Shown piece by piece: positions 11,410-23,524 of a DNA stretch of 64,000 nucleotides. A program made the translations under genes and the position numbers. The DNA comes from Asterias amurensis (Eukaryota > Echinodermata > Asteroidea > Forcipulatida > Asteriidae). The notes below the pieces were generated by a model. The model made no database searches, was not told the origin of the DNA, and saw only the letters and a program-made list of their open reading frames with translations. Location: contig NC_092661.1 of NCBI RefSeq assembly GCF_032118995.1, positions 1,242,501 to 1,306,500 of the forward strand. The letters run 5' to 3'. The first letter of the stretch is position 1; every line of letters starts with the position of its first letter.

Positions 11410-12099
11410 CTGGTTAATTCACGATGATTCTCAACTACACTGTATTTGATGTCTTCCTGAAGACAAGCTGAGTATACTGTTCGAAACGTCGATACAGCAC
11501 CGGCTCTTCTTAGAGCCAACACTCACACAAAAGTGATTTACACATGGTTGTATTCGCAAGTTTACTATTAATTATAGTTTCTTCCTATTTATCCACACCA
11601 TGCAAAGCATCAACCAATACTTTATACATGTATATAGTCTTCTAGTACAATGTCCAGCTGATCGTAGATTTCACTGTGCGGACTACCTGTTCACCCTCCT
11701 CATGTACTTCGTTTCAAAACTTCACAATGTCAATCCGTGGAAATAAATGATGGAACGAATTAGACTCATGTCATTATAACCAATAATGTGAGTTCAAAAT
11801 GTCCTTTAGCATTTGAGAGGGAAATTCCACTTTTGTTATCTCCGAGGAAATCAAGGTAAAAAATTAAAACACACACAAAGGACCAAGCACCATGTTCACC
11901 GTTTTGTTGTGTCAAGCATGCATGGATGATCAAACAAAACATGGTTTGTGGGCATGGTTTGAAAAGAAACTTCCCCTTTCTATCTTCGAGGAAACACATT
12001 TTGCTGTATACCTCTGATAAAAATAACAAGTGTATGTATTACTAATTAAACCGGATATGGAAAGTGAAAGCAATCGGTTTAAATATCACGGAATGTACT

Positions 12100-12488
12100 T
12101 TAAAGGCAGTGGACACTAATGGTAATTGTCAAAGACTAGTCTTCACAGTTGGTGTATCTCAACATTATGCATAAAATAACAAACCTGTGAAAATTTTTGC
12201 TCAATCAGTCGTCGAAGTTGCGAGAAAATAATGAAAGAAATTAAAAAAAATTGTCACACTAAGTTGTGTGCTTTCTGATGCTTGATTTCGAGACCTCAAA
12301 TTCTAAACTTGAGGTCTCGAAATCAAATTCGATGAAAATTACTTCTTTCTCGAAAACTACGTCACTTCAGAGGGAGTAGTTTCTCACATTGTTTTATACT
12401 ATCAACCTCTCCCCTTTACTCGTAATCAAGAAAGGTTTTATGATGATATTTATTTTGAGTAATAACCAAAAGTGTCCACTGCCTTTAA
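12100..12488. mobile_element. TTAA MITE unique to unit 2 (copy G)
   Basis: Complete, with AGGCAGTGGACACTAATGG at the left, AAAGTGTCCACTGCCT at the right and TTAA on both flanks. The matching place in unit 1 (about 4510) has no insertion, so it arrived after the duplication. Confidence 0.88.
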
Positions 12489-12692
12489 GGAATGATGTCT
12501 GTGATGGCACAAGCGTGACATTTGACACACATATATTTTTAGCATGACAAAATGCATTTTGGTTATTATATAAGCAGATTATATTTTGCGATGGGCCCTT
12601 ATATTTTCCAAAATCTTTTTCATGACAAAATTTGACAGTGTGCCAAATGCTTGTTTTATCAAAGGTAATACATCCCGCAATGTCAGAGAGTG

Positions 12693-13033
12693 TTAAAGGC
12701 AGTGGACACTATTGGTAATTTCTCAAAATAATTATTAGCACAAAACCTTTCTTGGTGACGAGTAATTGGGAGAGGTTGATGGTAAAAAACATTGTGAGAA
12801 ACTACTCCCTCTGAAGTGGCGTAGTTTTCGAGAAAGAAGTAATTTTCCACGAATTTGATTTCGAGACCTCAAGTTTACAACTTGAGGTTTTTTTTCTTTC
12901 ATTATTATCTCGCAACTTCGACGACCGATTGAACTCAAATTTTTACAGGTTAGTTATTTTATGCATAATGTTGAGATACACCAACTGTGAAGGCTAGTCT
13001 TTGACAATTACCAATAGTGTCCACTGCCTTTAA
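12693..13033. mobile_element. TTAA MITE unique to unit 2 (copy H)
   Basis: A slightly shortened complete copy with TTAA at both ends. Unit 1 keeps the empty site AGTGTTAATGAAAG with a single TTAA at 4718-4721. This shows directly that TTAA was duplicated on insertion. Confidence 0.92.
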
Positions 13034-13081
13034 TGAAAGAAACGGAATAATCATACATACATGCTGACTATAATCAACTTA

Positions 13082-13195
13082 TTAAAGGCAGTAGACACTC
13101 AAAGTAATTATTAGCACAAAACCTTACTTGGTGAACGAGTAATGGGGAGCTGTTGATAGTAAAATACATTGTGAAAAACGGCTCCCCTTGAAATT
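13082..13195. repeat. TTAA MITE fragment (copy I)
   Basis: Truncated left part of the main MITE, the counterpart of the fragment at 4770-4862. It retains a little more interior (GGCTCCC region). Confidence 0.7.
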
Positions 13196-13287
13196 ATTTT
13201 TTAAGTTATACTTGCTGCTTAAGCAGGTGACATTGCGGCTTGGTTCTTATTATTTTGCCAAGGTGACGTCTTATAGGTGCGTGGAAC

Positions 13288-15226
13288 TTATTTACAGCCA
13301 AGCAGCTCAAAACGCAGCGCGATGAACCACTCCCACTCAACGGGCACGATGCGAATCTTGACCGCCAAGACAGGCTTGAAGAAGCGCCTCTCCACGATGC
13401 TGTTTCTATCGGTGTTGCCATTGAATATCTAGGGAGAGGGAGAGTATAAAATACAATAATATTGACAGTGTAAAGAGGGTTTGTTTGAAACGTATAAATT
13501 AAATGAAAACTATTATATCACATACCTGAGTTTGACCAAGTTTGTCTTTCACGTCAACAAGACATGCCGGTGAGGGCGGTTCGAACTGCACTTTGTACTT
13601 TGTCACCCATTGGGCAGCTCCACCGTTACGCCCCTGTGTGAGTACCCCTGTGACGTAGGTCGGGTTGCCTAAATCCACCTGTATCCACTGGTTGGTATCC
13701 GCAGCATAAGGATGCCATCCTCCTATGATATTTGAATAAGGGGGTACCTTGTTGAGACGGCCACCAGCCGGTGTACCTACGTATAAGCCTTCAGTCCTGA
13801 TGCTTGATGCGGTGATGCTTTCGTCAGGGATCGAACCATCTTCAAGACCGAGTTTCTCTGGATTTTTGAGCGGAAAAAGAAGAAGAAGTTTCTAAAACTA
13901 TCCATATTATTTTAACAGATATTTGTCAACAATTAAAGGCAGTGGAAACTATTGGTAACTCAAAATAATTGTTAGCATAAAAACTTACTTGGTAATGAGT
14001 AGGCCTAATGGAGAGCTGCAACTATTGAATTTTGTAGTAAAATAATAATTTAACTAGAAAGGCATTTATATTGCGCTCTTACAAAGAACACATCACTCAC
14101 AATCAAAACAATTTAATATATGACTGACCTGATGTACTGCATGTCTTCCATGGGGTGCATTTCCCCTTTCTGGAATCGAAATTAATCTGAAAGAAATACA
14201 AAAATTACTATTAAAATTTGACATTACAAAATAAAACATCATTTTAGTCTTCTTCTGCCGTTAATAGTGTAGGCCCCTGCCATTTATAGACTGATTATTC
14301 TCCCATCATGCAAAGTTTGAAATCCTACGAAGCAGACTGATGAATGGCATTGAACAGTAAACTATGTTGCAATGACCCATAAACTATGTTACATTTTGTA
14401 CATAACAGTTCTCATTCATTTCGTTTAAAGACAGTGGACACTATTGGTAATTGTCAAAGACCAGTCTTCTCACTTGGTGTATCTCAACATATGCAAAAGA
14501 TAACAAACCTGTTAAAATTTGAGCTCAATCGGTTGTAGAAGTTGCGAGATAATAATGAAACAAACAAAAAACACTTGTCACACGAAGTTGTGTGCTTTCT
14601 GATGCTTGATTTCGAGACCTCAAGTTCTAAACTTGAGGTATCGAAATCAAATTCGTGGAAAATTACTTCTTTTTTTGAAAACTACTTCCTTTCAGAGGGA
14701 GCTGTTTCTCACAATGTTTTGTACTATAAACCTCTCCCCATTACCGGTAATAAAGAAAGGTTTTGTGATTATTATTATTTTGAGTAATTACCAAAAGTGT
14801 CCACTGCCTTTAACTTGTATACGATACATTAGTGACAAACGCCAATTATTTAGGTTAAACAATTAAAATGAACCATCTGTTTTACTATACCTGGCAAGTC
14901 ATTGGTTTTGCAGTTGCGTCGTAATACGAAAAATACGGCTTTCCTTGAAAGTTGTCACAGACGTGCTCAGCACTGGCGTTGTTCATCTGACAGACTTGAT
15001 TGATGTGATCGTAGTTGAAAGAGAAACATCCATGATGGCTGAGACACCGAACAGAACATCTGACGGCAGAGATGCCTGGGATATTCGTAAAGGACTGGCC
15101 TAATAGGGCGTTGTGCTCTACCGGCTGGTACCAGACCCCTCGATAAAGACCACTCACACTATAAGACGCTGAAACCTCAAGAAACATCTTAAGCAAGAGG
15201 AATACGAAACTGCTCATGGTATCCAT
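13288..15226 (-). CDS. Secreted PAN/apple + discoidin protein, copy 2
   Basis: Four exons on the minus strand: 15226-14891, 14186-14129, 13857-13526 and 13428-13288, total 867 bases, 288 residues. Sizes and phases equal copy 1. The N-terminus differs (MDTMSSFVFLLLKMF), since the duplication ends inside exon 1; a start three codons later is possible. The PAN domain is at about 22-111 and the discoidin domain at about 128-287. The discoidin loops are nearly those of copy 1 (TQGRNGGAAQWV instead of NGGNAQWV), but the last strand reads VEWEWFIALRFELLGC instead of VEWNEYICLRFELLGC. All splice sites are intact, so it should be functional. The role is inferred as extracellular binding or recognition; the ligand is unknown. 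Confidence 0.87.
13933..14035. repeat. TTAA MITE fragment in intron 2 of copy 2 (copy J)
   Basis: Counterpart of the fragment at 5588-5690. Only the left end is present. Confidence 0.75.
14425..14813. mobile_element. TTAA MITE in intron 1 of PAN/discoidin copy 2 (copy K)
   Basis: Complete; counterpart of 6096-6484, with TTAA at both ends. Confidence 0.9.
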
Positions 15227-15330
15227 GTTCCTACTCTGTCAGAATTAATTGTTAGCAGGTGTACCAACATATCTACCTCGACTTAAACGCACTAATACAC
15301 AATTAATCTTCCGAACTAAAGCAATAAGAT

Positions 15331-15690
15331 GAATAATTAATCTACCCAAGGAACAATTAATAATTTTAGGCCATTATATTGTGATGTTACCTTGGCAAGA
15401 GTAATTTCACCATATGCTAATCGTTCCGCCGTACCACAGTCATTAGTCTATGGTTAGAGACCCTCCTGTAATAAACTGGTTCCCCGTCTCATAGGCTGGT
15501 TCCCCGTGAATAATTAATCTACCCAAGGGAACAATTAATAATTTTAGGCCATTAAATTGTGATGTTACCTTGGCAACAGTAATTTCACGATATGCTAATC
15601 GTTCCGCCGTACCACGGTCATTAGTCTATGGTTAGAGACCCTCCTGTAATAGACTGGTTCCCCGTCTCATAGGCTGGTTCCCCGTCTCAT
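15331..15690. repeat. Two-copy tandem repeat, period about 177 bases
   Basis: GAATAATTAATCTACCCAAG starts at 15331 and again at 15508, and the copies match closely up to the CTGGTTCCCCGTCTCATAGG motif. That motif is itself repeated in short tandem at the right edge. No coding content. Confidence 0.85.
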
Positions 15691-16250
15691 AGGCGTTGGT
15701 GTTACAGTCTACATGATTTCATTGGACAAACATGCAGTGACGTCATAGAAGGTCATAGCGCTGATAAGTCCTAGGTGTTTGTTTTTTTGTTTTTGTTTTT
15801 TTAGCTCGCACTTCCACTTTCGATCGCCTGCTACAATGTGCATAAGGTTAGTATGTTTTTATTTTATTTGTATATTTGCAATGTAGGCTAATAATTATCC
15901 TTGTGAATGGAATGTGAGGTCAAAGGTTATTATGATAGGATCCTACCAGAGGCGCAAGGCCGATATCTGGAGTTATTCACGGAAATCAAGGAAACTTACA
16001 ATCAGTAAATAATGAAAAGCGTGAATGAGAGCGACTTAGTATACATAAATGGATATTTTGGCCAAATTTAAATCACATTTTGACTACAATTAACACCAAT
16101 AATTCACAGAAATTAATATTTTTCAAAACATGAACTTTATTTAGCAACGACTTGCTGATGAACAATTCTTAGTTAAACTACAGATACAAAAAGGACACAA
16201 GTGTCTTCATAAGATAAATGTCAGATGTAACCAATTTATAAACTGTAACC
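15691..16250. other. Region downstream of MAGOH
   Basis: No gene recognised. A minus-strand AATAAA (plus-strand TTTATT at about 16136-16141) could be the MAGOH polyadenylation signal. Confidence 0.4.
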
Positions 16251-16806
16251 ATTTTACATTTGATTCTGTGGAAATAAACCGATTGACTGATTGATAAAAA
16301 AATAGTTCATAACCTGTGCAGTATGAATACCATCCAAGGCCCAAGCTTTGGCTTCTGTTAGTATAATTGGACTAGTAATAAACCAGACATGATTAGTCAT
16401 TGGGGAAAAAAGGTATGAACCTTTTTGTGAGTGCAAGGTTTGACTTACTTGTTCATGAAGGCTTTAAAAGACTGATCAGGCTTTTAAGTCACAGTTTTTA
16501 CCGAGGGCAAAATCAGGTTTAAAGAAAGTGGATACCTTTGGCAATTTATTGTTAGACCAGTATTCAGTTGAACATTTTGTTTGTTTGCATTTCTTAAAAT
16601 TAATCTGTGCACCAAAGGGTTAAGAAACATATGAAACTACTCTCTAAGAAAACAATAACAGATTTCTTCAAAATGGAATGTTATTCCTCAATTAGTTTTC
16701 CAGGGCGACTTGTTTTAACAGATGATGGCTAAACACTACAAAAAAAACCTCAACTTTAAAAAAGTAATAAACCGAGACGTGTGAATGCATGATGCGATGT
16801 GAGGCG

Positions 16807-19800
16807 CTAGATCGGTTTGATCTTAAAATGAAGACCAATCAGTGAGAAGACGAGACACTTAAGATCCTGTACGAGGTAGTAGAAGATACGAAGACCCTCA
16901 GCGTCCCTGACAGGCAAGAAGACAGAGAAGAAAAGAGAAGAAACAAAATACAATTAAGATTAACAATTAAATGGAGTGACGTGGCAGAGGGCATATTAAA
17001 GGCAGTGGACACTATTGGTAATTACTCAAAATAATTATTATCATAAAACCTTGTTTGATTTCGATAAATGGGGAGAGGATGATAGTATAAAACATTGTGA
17101 GAAACGGCGCCCTCTAAAGTAATGTAGTTTTCGAGAACAAAGTTATTTTCCACAAATTTGATTTTGAGACCTCATATTTAGGATTTGAGGTCTAGAAACC
17201 AAGCATCTGAAAGCACACATCTTCATGTGACAAGGCTGTTTTTTTCTTTCATTTTTATCTCGCAACTCCGACGATCGATTGAGCTCAAATTTTCACAGGT
17301 TTGTTATTTTATGCATATGTTGAGATACACCAAGTGAGAAGAGTGGTCTTTGACAATTACCAATAGTGTCCAGTGCCTTTAAGGTTATTCAAGTTCTTGT
17401 TCACAAAGTTTGGGGTATAATTGTGACCCCGAACATTATTTTGTGACTTGTTTTACTCATTTCTCAAAAAATAAAGCACCTAAATAATATTTGAAGAGAA
17501 GCTTTCTACGTGTAAGTTTAAAGGCAGTGGACACTATTGGTAATTACTCAAAATAATGATTAACTTAAAACCTTTCTTGGTGACAAGTAATGGGGAGAGG
17601 CTGATGGTATAAACATTGTGAGAAACGGCTCCCTCTGAAGTGCCGTAGTTTTCGAGAAAGAAGTACTTTTCAATGAATTTGATTTCAAGACCTCAAGTTT
17701 AGAACTTGAGGTCTCGAAATCAACCATCTAAACGCACACAACATCGTGTGACAAGGGAGTTTTTTTCTTTCATTATTATCTCGTAAGTTCGATGACCGAT
17801 TGAGCTCAAATTTTCACAGGTTTGTTATTTTATGCATATGTTGAGATACACCAACTGTGCAGGCTAGTCTTTGACAATTACCATTAGTATCCACTGCCTT
17901 TAATGTAAATTTATGGACATTTTGAAAAAGAACATCAAGTTCAGAACAAAAATGTTGATGAACTACTTGTGGAGACCAAAACAATTTTGAAAAATTTGAC
18001 ATTCCTTTAAGCCTGTTTTTGAATAAACTCACTTGCTGCTGTTGACGTCAATCAGCGATCCAATCTTGCTGGTTGTAAAGGAGATATGTTCATTGCCCAT
18101 GACAATCTCAAGCTCTTGTCTTCCAACCCTGTCTGGTTCCGGCCATATCTCATCGTTTTCTTGCATGAGTTCACTGTCCTGGACGATTCGCTTCAGTTCT
18201 TCGATGGCGGCTCTGTGAACGTAAGCCTGGGGTATAGAATCACACAAAAAAGGAATTAGGTTAAAGGAGTCTCTAAGGCTCAAATTTGGGCGGAAAAAAA
18301 CCCACACAGTACTGAATGGGCTTGTCAGACCTGGAATTTCAACTTTGAAAGAGCAAGGCCATTTTCATTTTGTATAAGGGCACTTCCATTGGATAATGGG
18401 AATTATTTTAATGGCACCAAGGCCAAAACCAGGGGCAATGGGGGTAATGGACTATGTGGCCTGCACGTTATTCCAGGCCGGGCTAGCGCAAAATACATGT
18501 AGCTCAAAATATTTTTTTTTTACCCAAATTTATTTAACAAGACCAGAATTAAAACGAGTTGAACAAGCACAATAAAAGAGAAGACCTAGATAGAACTCAT
18601 TTGCCTTATGTGTATCACATGTATAAAGCCTACTTTGATTCTAAAGAAAATTTAAAGGGAAGGTACACGTTTGGTAATTGTCAAAGACGAGTCTTCTCAC
18701 TTGTTGTATCCCATCATATCCATTAAATAACAAGCCTAGTGAAAATTTGGGCTCAATCTGTCATCGAAGTTGCGAGAAAATGATGGAAGAAAAAACACTC
18801 TTGTTGGACGAATTTGTGTGCTTTCAGATAGGAATAAAAGACTTCTAGCTCTTCTAAGTCTTTTATTATTTTAGTGAGAAATTACTTCTTTCTCAAAAAC
18901 TACATAACTTCAGAGGGAGGTTTTTTCCCACAATGTTTTATACTATCAACAGCTCTCCATTGCTCGTTACCAAGTCAGTTTTTAAGTGATTATTAGTTTT
19001 GAGTAATTACCAAACGTGTACCTTCCCTTTAAATATATTTTTCGATTTTTGTTTTTGTTTTCACAAAGATAATTAATACACAGTGCAGGGGTCGAAATTG
19101 CCACTAGCCCGCTAGCCCGGGACTACCAGATTTACAGTCGTTCTACTCATTTTTCCAGTTTGATAGCCCGACGGGCTAGTGGAAAAATAATGCAAAAATC
19201 ATCATCACAAACAATAAAGAACTATGTTATTGGTGTATTGTAAAGTTTGAGCCGTGACGCGAGACATAATGTGTCTTTCGGGCTACCAAAATCTAATCAG
19301 GGCTACTAAAAATTATTGGTCACTAGCCCTGCTGACTACCATGGAAATACACTTAATTTCGACCCCTGCAGTGAGATACACAGGCCTGATACTTCACGGA
19401 GGCAACGAAGGCGATTGCCGCCGTGTCCCCTGGTCCTTGCCTTGGTGCCCTTGAAATGCTCCAGTACAAATTTGCAATTTCATCATAGGGTGCCCTTTAC
19501 CAAGAAGAAAATGCCTTGGTGCCCTTGCCCTTCCAAAAACGAAGCATACAGCCCTGGATACAATTATTGAACTGACAAACACAAGACCACAGGGTTTACT
19601 ACCTCAATGGTAACATTACTGGCCTCAGCCTGCGGTTCAAAGTTAATTCCGACCCCTGTTTAACCCAGTTTTTTTTTTAACTGGGGGCATTCTAGACCCA
19701 AACTTGTTGCAGCGAGGTCCTCAATATGTTTTTTTGTTGGTACTTTGTGTTTGTCATTGGTTCATACTAAAAACTGCTACTGTTCCATCTTGGATAATCT

Positions 19801-20994
19801 AATAATAAATAGAGTCATATTTCTACAACTCACTGACTCACCTCTTTTCTGATCATGACGTCATTCTTGTAATTTGAATTGTTGGCGTATCTCAGCTTGC
19901 CTGGGGGGGAAAAACACCTTAGGCTCAATATAAATGTTAAAATATATCTGTTTCTCGAAAATAATGAGTAGACTGTATCGACTAGAGATATCTGGCTACA
20001 ACGTGCACCGCTCTGCTTTGCGCTGAGGCTCCCACGTGCTGTGAGTATGACTCCGTGAGTGATGAATCTTGACCAAAGAATAAGATTACTTGCTTCAGTG
20101 CTTTCGCACTTGCACATCAGTGACATCATGACCCCAACAATATCAAGTGGTAAGGTTTCTCGCGATTCAGAAACGCAATGAATTTTGGGTAGGCATTCGC
20201 GGTGTATGTTGTCTTGCACGACTTGCGCACGCATGGCCTATATCTCTGTGTGGGTTCTTCAACAACACCTTCAAATATTTTGCTATTTGCGATAAACCTT
20301 ATTGCCAGCTCTTTCTGAGCTTTTTCATAAAATTTCACCATGGCAATGATTACACCAATTCGCATTCCTCATTTTTCATGTTGATGACAATTTAAAACTG
20401 AGCTACCGGGGAAGTGACAACTTGGGCGAACATATCTAATATATTAATAAGATTTTGTGTTTTTTATGGCACAACTGCACTCTCTGTATGTCTGGAGGAT
20501 AAATCTTGGGCCTTGGCTTTGGCAAAAATATAACAGCGTTGAACGCGAGTTTCTATACTATTCAGTTCTCTATCTTCGCCGAAGACAAGTCAAGAGGGGG
20601 TCCATCGTATTCGTATTTGCTCTATTTATTTTTATGGAAATTTTCGGAGTACATATATTACTGTGTTGTTACTGTCTTGTTACACTTGGACCATAGAGCA
20701 GGACAGACAGTAGTACCGCAGCAAGCTACGTGCATCCCAAAACGCCACCAACGGTAACACTGACTGAACCAGTCCACATGTCTATTTTGCGTGCGGACCA
20801 AACAGTTCGTTGTGATTATGTGAAGAAATAAATGGTGTATAAGTTCGTGAATGTTACATGAATATACCCCCTTGATTATCTAAGTGTTTCTTGGGTTACT
20901 TACCATCTGGTCTGAACTCAAACTCGAGGAACTCGTGGCCGAATTTGCCTTTATGGCCAACGTAGTATCGCAAGTAGAACTCTTCGTCCGCCAT
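16807..20994 (-). CDS. MAGOH: Protein mago nashi homolog (exon-junction complex core)
   Basis: Four exons on the minus strand: 20994-20904, 19900-19842, 18226-18033 and 16906-16807, total 444 bases, 147 residues (human MAGOH has 146). The protein starts [20 protein letters not shown] and contains [45 protein letters not shown] and a C-terminus [11 protein letters not shown]. These are near-invariant MAGOH segments. MAGOH pairs with Y14/RBM8A in the exon-junction complex, which marks spliced mRNA in the nucleus and acts in localisation, export and nonsense-mediated decay. All splice junctions are GT-AG and in phase. The introns hold TTAA MITEs. A 63-base tandem duplication lies just upstream of the start. 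Confidence 0.98.
16996..17382. mobile_element. TTAA MITE in MAGOH intron 3 (copy L)
   Basis: Complete main-family copy with TTAA on both sides and AGGCAGTGGACACTATTGG at the left. Confidence 0.9.
17518..17903. mobile_element. TTAA MITE in MAGOH intron 3 (copy M)
   Basis: Complete main-family copy about 135 bases from copy L, with TTAA on both sides and the CGAGAC-type internal hairpin. Confidence 0.9.
18652..19032. mobile_element. TTAA MITE, related second family, in MAGOH intron 2
   Basis: The termini are AGGGAAGGTACACGTTTGG and CCAAACGTGTACCTTCCCT within TTAA. Interior blocks (TTGTCAAAGACGAG, TTGAGTAATTACC) are shared with the main family, so the two use related transposition signals. Confidence 0.88.
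19087..19366. mobile_element. MITE with CAGGGGTCGAAATT ends in MAGOH intron 2
   Basis: Inverted CAGGGGTCGAAATT and AATTTCGACCCCTG ends enclose about 280 non-coding bases. CAGTG flanks both sides, a possible 5-base target duplication. The ends resemble hAT-type termini, but an 8-base duplication is not seen. A fragment with the same right end lies near 19640-19660. Confidence 0.7.
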
Positions 20995-21030
20995 TATTAT
21001 TTCATCGATTTGTGTGTGTGAAAAATGCTG
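20995..21030 (-). other. Immediate MAGOH 5' flank
   Basis: Short sequence between the MAGOH start codon and the tandem repeat. No TATA-like or initiator motif could be singled out. Confidence 0.3.
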
Positions 21031-21153
21031 TATTATCAAGACGATTGGTGGCGCCCTTCACAAATAACGGTCAATAATTATTTAACCCTGCTGTATTATC
21101 AAGGTGATTGGTGGCGCCCTTCACAAATAATGGTCAATAATTATTTTAACCCC
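21028..21153. repeat. 63-base tandem duplication upstream of MAGOH
   Basis: CTGTATTATCAAGACGATTG at 21028 recurs at 21091 as CTGTATTATCAAGGTGATTG, followed in both by GGCGCCCTTCACAAATAA. The two copies differ at a few positions. They sit 34-160 bases upstream of the MAGOH ATG, where promoter or 5' untranslated sequence is expected. Confidence 0.85.
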
Positions 21154-21758
21154 ACACCGTCCCCCACCAACCCCCCCCCCCCCACCCCCCCTTCTCAGTT
21201 TCCTGAAACCACATGGAGAAAAATAGAATTTATTTTCTTCCTCCATGCTGAAACTGGGTGTGGAGTAGTTACCTCCAATCCAGGGGGTGCCTCTCCTATT
21301 TGCAACCCTCACCCCCCCCCCCCCCCGCCACAATTCTAAGTAATCTGAGTAATTTTCTCTTGTCAAACTAATGTGGCTCTTGAAAAAATTACGTGGAAGG
21401 AAATGGTTTCAATTAATTTGTTTTGTATGCACATTATCTTCAAAAAATATGAATGATAGGCATTGCTTGATGAGGGAGCAAGGTCATGGTGTGCGGGGGG
21501 GGGGGGGGGGGGGTAAACAAAATCTCACACTGTCTACAGAATATAGGAGTTAAATTAAAAATTGCAATTTAATTTTGCTCTCAGTGCAAAGAAATATAAA
21601 TAAAAAGAAAACCGTCAAAATCAAATCAAATATTATTTTTTCTTCGAAGACTATATAGTAATACCACAAGAATAACAAGCAAACATTTTTAACCCTTAAT
21701 CCTCAGAAAAGTTATCCCCAAGTATTCTCCTCTCCTATGTCACTCCACTCCAAATACT
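21154..21758. other. C- and G-rich simple sequence, no gene
   Basis: C-rich runs at about 21165-21190 and 21310-21328 and a G-run at about 21497-21514 lie in otherwise AT-rich DNA. Reading frames here are proline- or glycine-rich artefacts. Confidence 0.5.
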
Positions 21759-21909
21759 GGGGTTGATTTCACAAAGACTTAGGACTAGTCCTAACTTTGG
21801 ACTAGTCCTAAGAGAATTATAAAAAACGCATGTCTAGTCCTAAGTTAGGTCGAGTAACTCGTTCAAACTCGAGGTAAGACTAGTCCAAACTCTTTGTGAA
21901 ATCCACCCC
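21759..21909. mobile_element. MITE with GATTTCACAAAGA ends
   Basis: Inverted GGGGTTGATTTCACAAAGA and TCTTTGTGAAATCCACCCC ends enclose palindromic GGACTAGTCC motifs. Related copies lie at 32050-32172, 35830-35950, 50918-51092 and 63299-63473. Confidence 0.75.
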
Positions 21910-23524
21910 TGGAGTTGAAGGAGCCCAAGCGGAGGTTTGAGAAATGCCCTTGATCCAGTTATTCTTTCTTGCCACAAAGGATAGCCTATAAGAAGTATTA
22001 AGTAGGGTAAGGGTTACAGCTGAAAGTGAATCACAGACTTAACCTCAAGAAATTGTATTGACACTTGTCATCAAACTAAAATAATAACAAAGAATGACAT
22101 CTTAACATGACTCTTTACACTATAAATAGAACTCTATTTGAGTCTACACACACACAACGGTGACAGCTCTATATTTTGACACCCCTACACCATGGAGGTA
22201 GGTTCTGACGTCCAGGTGTTTCGGAAACACAAGTCAAACATGTCATAAAGGTGTCAACACACAGGGGTCACTGTGTTTACTTCAACCTGGATCTAAGCCA
22301 AACCACAGTGATAGGATTGCTGCACGATATGCATAAGGAGCAACAAGAAACATCTTGAACACAAGACTAAATTTTGGTTGATAAACGATATTCCAGTCTT
22401 ACTTACTCCTTTTTTTTTTTTTTTTCAAAAAGGAAATATATTTCAAACCATTGATTAACACTTAAATCAACATGGAATATACATAACTAAAATGCTCGAA
22501 ATGTGGCTGGAAGCAAAAACAGATTGGCCCCTTTTTCTGTGAGAGTCGGTGCGTATATTTACATTGCTAAGACTGGGTACCTGACATATACCCACTACAA
22601 GGCAACCACAAATAAAGATCTACACATTTACAGTCAACACTCGTTGTAAAGAGGTTCTGCTTATAAAGAGTACTTTCTAAAGTCCCAAATCTCTTTTCTA
22701 CTTGTGTTTTTTTTTGCTGCCCTCTAATACAAGTAACAATGTTATAAAGAGGTATTTTGGCTAGCCCAGTGTTTGTGTTATATCACCTACAAGCTGTCCA
22801 CTACTATCACTGTTTTTACAAACATGTACACATTTCAATTCATTCCAAATTACGATCATGCTTTATACACACATTTAAAATAAACCCAAGTCCAGACCTA
22901 AAACTCTATGGGTTGGGAAGCGAAGGCAAAATATCTCCATGCCCCTGGGGCCTGGTGACTGAAAATCTTCCAGCAAACTCGACGTTCAACAGTGCAATAC
23001 GTCGAGTAGGAATAGGTGTTTGATATGGGACATGAAAATTTGTATGGAATGTCACAAACACAATGAACACAAAAATGTGTACAATGACTGAGTGCAGTTG
23101 CTGTACAAGTCTTTGCTTTTAAAGTTAACAATGGTTAATGGGAAAAACAAAAGCAAGTAAAACTTTTTATGAATGTCAACTTAAAATTTGCAATCGGACG
23201 GAGAGGCGCAAAATGTGTTCATAAACCCAGAAAGACAGATATAAAATGAAAAAATAATAATAATAAAACAAATATTTTGCCCCGGGGGAAAAAATGAAGT
23301 CTGACGAAACCCACAAACCCTTGAATCTTAAATCTGCATTTTATCTTTAAAATGAGCCGCCAAAACACCTCAGCCCTGGGTTGAGATTGTAGCGATTTTT
23401 TGCAAATTGAATTTTAAACCCATCAGCTTACAGGGACCCCATTAACATGCATTCAAGCTATGCATTCCCCGCTGAACTTTAACCTCTGACCCCATCATGA
23501 CTATTTACAAATTGGCGAATGATC
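21910..23524. other. DYNLT1 3' side, no further gene seen
   Basis: AT-rich sequence with an A/T homopolymer at about 22409-22427. Probably partly 3' untranslated sequence of DYNLT1. Short frames here show no recognisable protein. Confidence 0.4.

Larger units (their letters stand above)
8738..15220. repeat. Older tandem duplication, unit 2
   Basis: Matches 1885-6890 and carries PAN/discoidin copy 2 and a second transmembrane-tail exon. It is longer because of three insertions absent from unit 1: a 786-base repeat-armed element (9833-10618) and two TTAA MITEs (12100-12488 and 12693-13033). Confidence 0.85.

Noticed and set aside
21025-21366. Proline-rich and glycine-rich frames
   Set aside because: Products of C-runs and G-runs and of the 63-base tandem repeat.
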